A stretch of DNA of 64,000 nt, from positions 62,001 through 126,000 of the forward strand of contig NZ_JACSCW010000007.1 in NCBI RefSeq assembly GCF_014333585.1, written 5' to 3'. Shown here in pieces: positions 61,534-64,000 of the stretch. The notes under the pieces were generated by a model, which saw only the letters and a list, made by a program, of their open reading frames with translations, did no database searches and had not been told where the DNA came from. A program made the translations under genes and the position numbers. Positions within the stretch are counted from its first letter, which is position 1. The number at the start of each line of letters is the position of its first letter. The DNA is from Hymenobacter sp. BT188. Lineage in GTDB: Bacteria > Bacteroidota > Bacteroidia > Cytophagales > Hymenobacteraceae.

Positions 61534-62520
61534 TTACAGCAGGAAGCCATTTTCTACGGGATACGGCCCCGGGATGGTTTCTTCATCCAACATTTCCCGC
61601 AGATCAATCTCGATCGTGCGGGCAATAGCCGAAATAGGCACATCATTATACGCCCGCTCAAACGGGTTTTCCGAGTAGTCGCCTATGCGGTCCACCAGAA
61701 AATATAACCAGATGATGAGCGTGGAAAAAGGAAGGGTCAGCCAGTAATGCAATGCCCGCGATTGTTCAAAGACGTCCAGCAGGCCAAACGGAATCAGCGC
61801 ACAAAAAATGTACATGATCCAGAGCCCGGTGGAGGCGTACTGCCGGGGGAAAGGGAAATTTTTAAGGCGCTCGGTCATTCCCTGCAGCTCATACAGGTTG
61901 CCGATGAGGGCATGGAGCCGCACGTGCTTGTAGTCCGATAAGTGCCCGCGGTGAAAGAGCTGTTCGATGGCCCGGCTTTGGTTTTTCAAAATCTGGCTGG
62001 GGATGTTCGTGTACTTTTGGAGCTGGCTGAATTCCTCGGCCGATAAATAGGGCGCTATTTCCGGCTCCATCCCGTCCTGGCACTCCTGGCGGAACGTCGG
62101 GGTAAACACCAGCTTTTCAATCGCCTCATCGTGTTCCCACGTTCTGGCTTTGCGCATCGTGTGCTTAAGGGCCAGCAGCCAGGCCAAGTGGCGATGAATG
62201 GTGGTTTTTTTCCATTCCGCGCTGACCCCGTGCCCCGGCATAGTCAGGATGGCCGTCGCGAACGTTCGGCTTTCATTGATGATTCTCCCCCATATTTTTC
62301 TCGCCTCCCAGGTCCGGTCGTAGGAGCTGTTGTTTTTAAAGCTCAGGAACAAGGCCACCGCAATGCCAATGACCGAAATGGGCTGCCAGGGCAAGGCAAA
62401 GGGAAGATGGGTGACTTCGTACACCACAATAATGGCGGCCGAATACAGCAACCCATACAGCAGCGAGCGGCGCGACCACCGCATCGTCATCCACAGACTG
62501 TAATAGCGTTTTACATACAT
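61534..62520 (-). CDS. Bestrophin-family anion channel
   Basis: The protein has 328 residues. The signature region SLLYGLLYSAAIIVVYEVTH, LPWQPISVIGIAVALFLSFK and NNSSYDRTWEARKIWGRIIN is typical of bacterial bestrophins (UPF0187), with four membrane helices. The C-terminal half includes GLWIMYIFCALIPFGLLDVF and NPFERAYNDVPISAIARTIE, ending in the conserved acidic tail. Members form pentameric chloride or cation channels in the inner membrane. It is a single gene, convergent with the kinase operon (177 bp apart). Confidence 0.93.
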   Translation of the reverse strand: MYVKRYYSLWMTMRWSRRSLLYGLLYSAAIIVVYEVTHLPFALPWQPISVIGIAVALFLSFKNNSSYDRTWEARKIWGRIINESRTFATAILTMPGHGVSAEWKKTTIHRHLAWLLALKHTMRKARTWEHDEAIEKLVFTPTFRQECQDGMEPEIAPYLSAEEFSQLQKYTNIPSQILKNQSRAIEQLFHRGHLSDYKHVRLHALIGNLYELQGMTERLKNFPFPRQYASTGLWIMYIFCALIPFGLLDVFEQSRALHYWLTLPFSTLIIWLYFLVDRIGDYSENPFERAYNDVPISAIARTIEIDLREMLDEETIPGPYPVENGFLL

Positions 62521-62748
62521 CCTTTGTCAATTTAAGTAAAGGCCGGGGGCGCAACACTCGCCTTTTCAACGGCAGCAACACCATCGACCACTCCGGCGGG
62601 AAAGCTAGGCCAAGCGATGTAGGAACAACAAGTATACAGGTGATTGCCGGATATGTCCCGCGCCAGCCCTGATTATACTCATTATGTGCCCCAGCTCACC
62701 TCTTGGTTGCAGTAGACACCGCGGGGCAGGCCACCCGCGAGATTGGGT
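62521..62748. other. Gene-free interval between the bestrophin and a truncated gene
   Basis: I see no gene or repeat in these bases. Confidence 0.4.
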
Positions 62749-63030
62749 TCAAGGCCCCAGACACCCCGATCTTAGGCGCACATTCAGGCGGTGGTGCAGC
62801 AGATTGCCGGTGCTGATGGAGTCGCCCTGGCCGGGCAGCGTGACAAACTGCAGGTCTTTCAAATAGTCCCCTACTACTTGCCACCGTTTAGGTAGTTGCT
62901 CCACTGTATCGGCCGCCACCGGGGTACTGGTGGAATCAGGGACTTGCGCGGTAGCAGAAGCGGTGGCCAACAAAAGCCCGGCCAGTAGCCCTAGCCTCCT
63001 CACTCTTGCTATGGAGCGCGCGCAACCCAT
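62749..63030 (-). pseudogene. Truncated N-terminus of a secreted protein
   Basis: The 93 codons give a signal peptide (RRLGLLAGLLLATASATAQ) followed by DTVEQLPKRWQVVGDYLKDL and ISTGNLLHHRLNVRLRS, then a stop. The start of a longer envelope protein, perhaps a beta barrel, is suggested because the last residues look like the first strand. The family is not recognised. The frame breaks without a natural C-terminus. It begins 6 bp after the ABC pseudogene. Confidence 0.5.
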
Positions 63031-63036
63031 TTCTGC

Positions 63037-64000
63037 TCAGGCATGAAGGGCAGTAGACGCCGCCGCGAGCCCCGGGGAGGTTAGGGCGGCATCCCCCACA
63101 ATGCGGCCGTCTTCCAGCTTTATCACCCGGCGGGCCGGTCAATCACGCGCTGGTCGTGGGTGGAGAAAATATACGTCATGTTCTCCTCCTGGTTCAGCTT
63201 CCGCATGATGTCGAGCAGCGTGAAGGCCACCTGCGAGTCGAGGTTGGCGGTGGGCTCATGGGCCAGCACAAACTATGGGCGCGAGGCCAATGCCCGGGCT
63301 ACGGCCACCCGCTGCTGCTGCCCGCCCGAAAGCTGGCTGGGCCGCTGACCCGCGCGGTCCGCCAGCCCCACCTCCGGGGCCAGCTGGGTCCAGTCTTCTA
63401 CCAGCAGGCCGGGGGCGCGGGCCCGCACGGCGGCGGGGGCGCGGGCCCGCACGGCGGCGGGGGCGCGGGCCAGCGTGCCGGGGTCCTGCAGCCGCAGTGC
63501 TACTTCGTTCAGGGTGCCCGGGGCGCCCAGCAGCCGGTTCAAATCCTCGCGCCGCACAAAGGTGTTGGCCTCGTCGTAGGGCGTGTTGAGGGGGAGCGGT
63601 ACAGGCCTACGCGCCGGAACGCGCCGGAGGTGATGGCCCCGCTGGTATCCTGAAAGGTGAGCACCACTTTGCTGCGCAGCTTTACCCGCAGTTTGCGGGC
63701 CGTGGTGGTGCTGAGCAGAATAGCCGGCGTTTTTGGAGGGGTACTAAAGTAGCTGCCCTCCGCTATGCGGCGGCCCAGGCCGGTTAGCTGGTGCTCGGCG
63801 GCGGGCTCAATGCCATTGAGTTGCAGCCCAGCGCTGCTGTAGGCCGAGGCCACTATGCCCCGCACCACCGTGCGCCCCGAGAGGGCGGCCCGGCCCGGCA
63901 GCGCCCGCAGCTGCCGCACCACTGCGGGCCCGTGCGGCAGCAGGTAGCGCGGCTCATAGTCCTGCTTGAAGGGCGGGTGATGAATCTGCAGGTGCGAAAC
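63037..64000 (-). pseudogene. Decayed MacB-like ABC transporter: permease piece joined to ATPase piece, cut by the window edge
   Basis: Reading leftward from the edge, the periplasmic domain of a MacB/FtsX permease appears (YLLPHGPAVVRQLRALPG, VRGIVASAYSSAGLQLNGIE, KLRVKLRSKVVLTFQDTSGA). A frameshift near 63600 follows, then TPYDEANTFVRREDLNRLLG and NEVALRLQDPGTLA. A 24-bp repeat comes next, and without a transmembrane part the sequence becomes an ATPase: LSGGQQQRVAVARALASRP, a stop, FVLAHEPTANLDSQVAFTLL, with the Walker B Asp changed to His. Another shift occurs near 63137. The coding end is 63037. A deletion fused two neighbouring genes, and later mutations killed the product. Confidence 0.85.
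63411..63470. repeat. 24-bp tandem repeat (2.5 copies) inside the ABC pseudogene
   Basis: Units 63411-63434 and 63435-63458 (gggggcgcgggcccgcacgg...) are identical and a partial third follows to 63470. They encode an 8-residue Ala/Arg/Pro repeat (RAPAAVRA) that has no counterpart in MacB proteins. Replication slippage in a dead gene is the likely cause. Confidence 0.85.

Overview
The window looks like part of a plasmid or megaplasmid of a GC-rich Bacteroidota bacterium, most probably a Hymenobacter relative (inference). Support comes from three SusC/Oar-type TonB receptors and two SusD lipoproteins, Bacteroidota-style promoters (TAnnTTTG at -7), the general lack of Shine-Dalgarno sequences, an RND pump fused to TolC, and a replication and partition module (ParA, a small partner, an iteron array, a Rep_3 initiator). 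I saw no tRNA, rRNA or CRISPR.

Layout. 1-0.5 kb: the 3' end of a lanthipeptide-cyclase (LanC-domain) gene. 0.5-5.4 kb: plasmid backbone, with palindromic AT-rich DNA before parA, a decayed COG2085 reductase, eleven 17-bp iterons and repA. 6-8.5 kb: an HpcH/HpaI-type aldolase and an intact IS3-family element. 9.3-14 kb: a SusC/SusD pair followed by an internally deleted copy of the same IS. 14.4-20 kb: single enzyme genes (amidase, threonine aldolase, Gfo/Idh/MocA oxidoreductase, S41 peptidase), the last with a striking tandem operator. 20.9-24.1 kb: an Oar-like TonB receptor. 25-36.9 kb: a polysaccharide-utilization locus transcribed leftward (ECF sigma, FecR anti-sigma, STN-SusC, SusD, YdcF-like protein, divergent GH92), with a divergent FucP-type sugar/H+ symporter. 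37-43.4 kb: heavy-metal efflux operon (His-rich protein, CzcA-TolC fusion, CzcB adaptor). 43.5-48.4 kb: decayed metal and recombination genes (DUF2141, ChrB, serine recombinase) around an intact secreted erythromycin-esterase-like gene. 49-55.4 kb: a LytS/LytTR two-component pair divergent from an ABC ATPase and an ABC-permease/M1-peptidase fusion. 55.7-57.7 kb: two broken sensor kinases joined at a rearrangement. 58.2-61.4 kb: an operon of porin, single-domain PstS-like protein and an unusual sensor kinase. 61.5-64 kb: bestrophin channel, a truncated secreted protein and a decayed MacB-like ABC transporter.

How the parts work together. The sigma/FecR/STN-SusC set should sense and import a glycan that GH92 may trim (alpha-mannose is the family expectation), with the symporter importing released sugar. 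The efflux operon would expel divalent metal cations across both membranes. The most system-like novelty is the porin/PstS-like/kinase operon at 58.2-61.4 kb: its kinase has a normal ATPase domain, but aspartate stands where the phosphorylated histidine should be. A second striking feature is the 8-bp tandem repeat that places four overlapping ATGs in front of the ECF sigma gene. Many intervals hold pseudogenes and short inverted-repeat elements, as expected for accessory DNA with high turnover.
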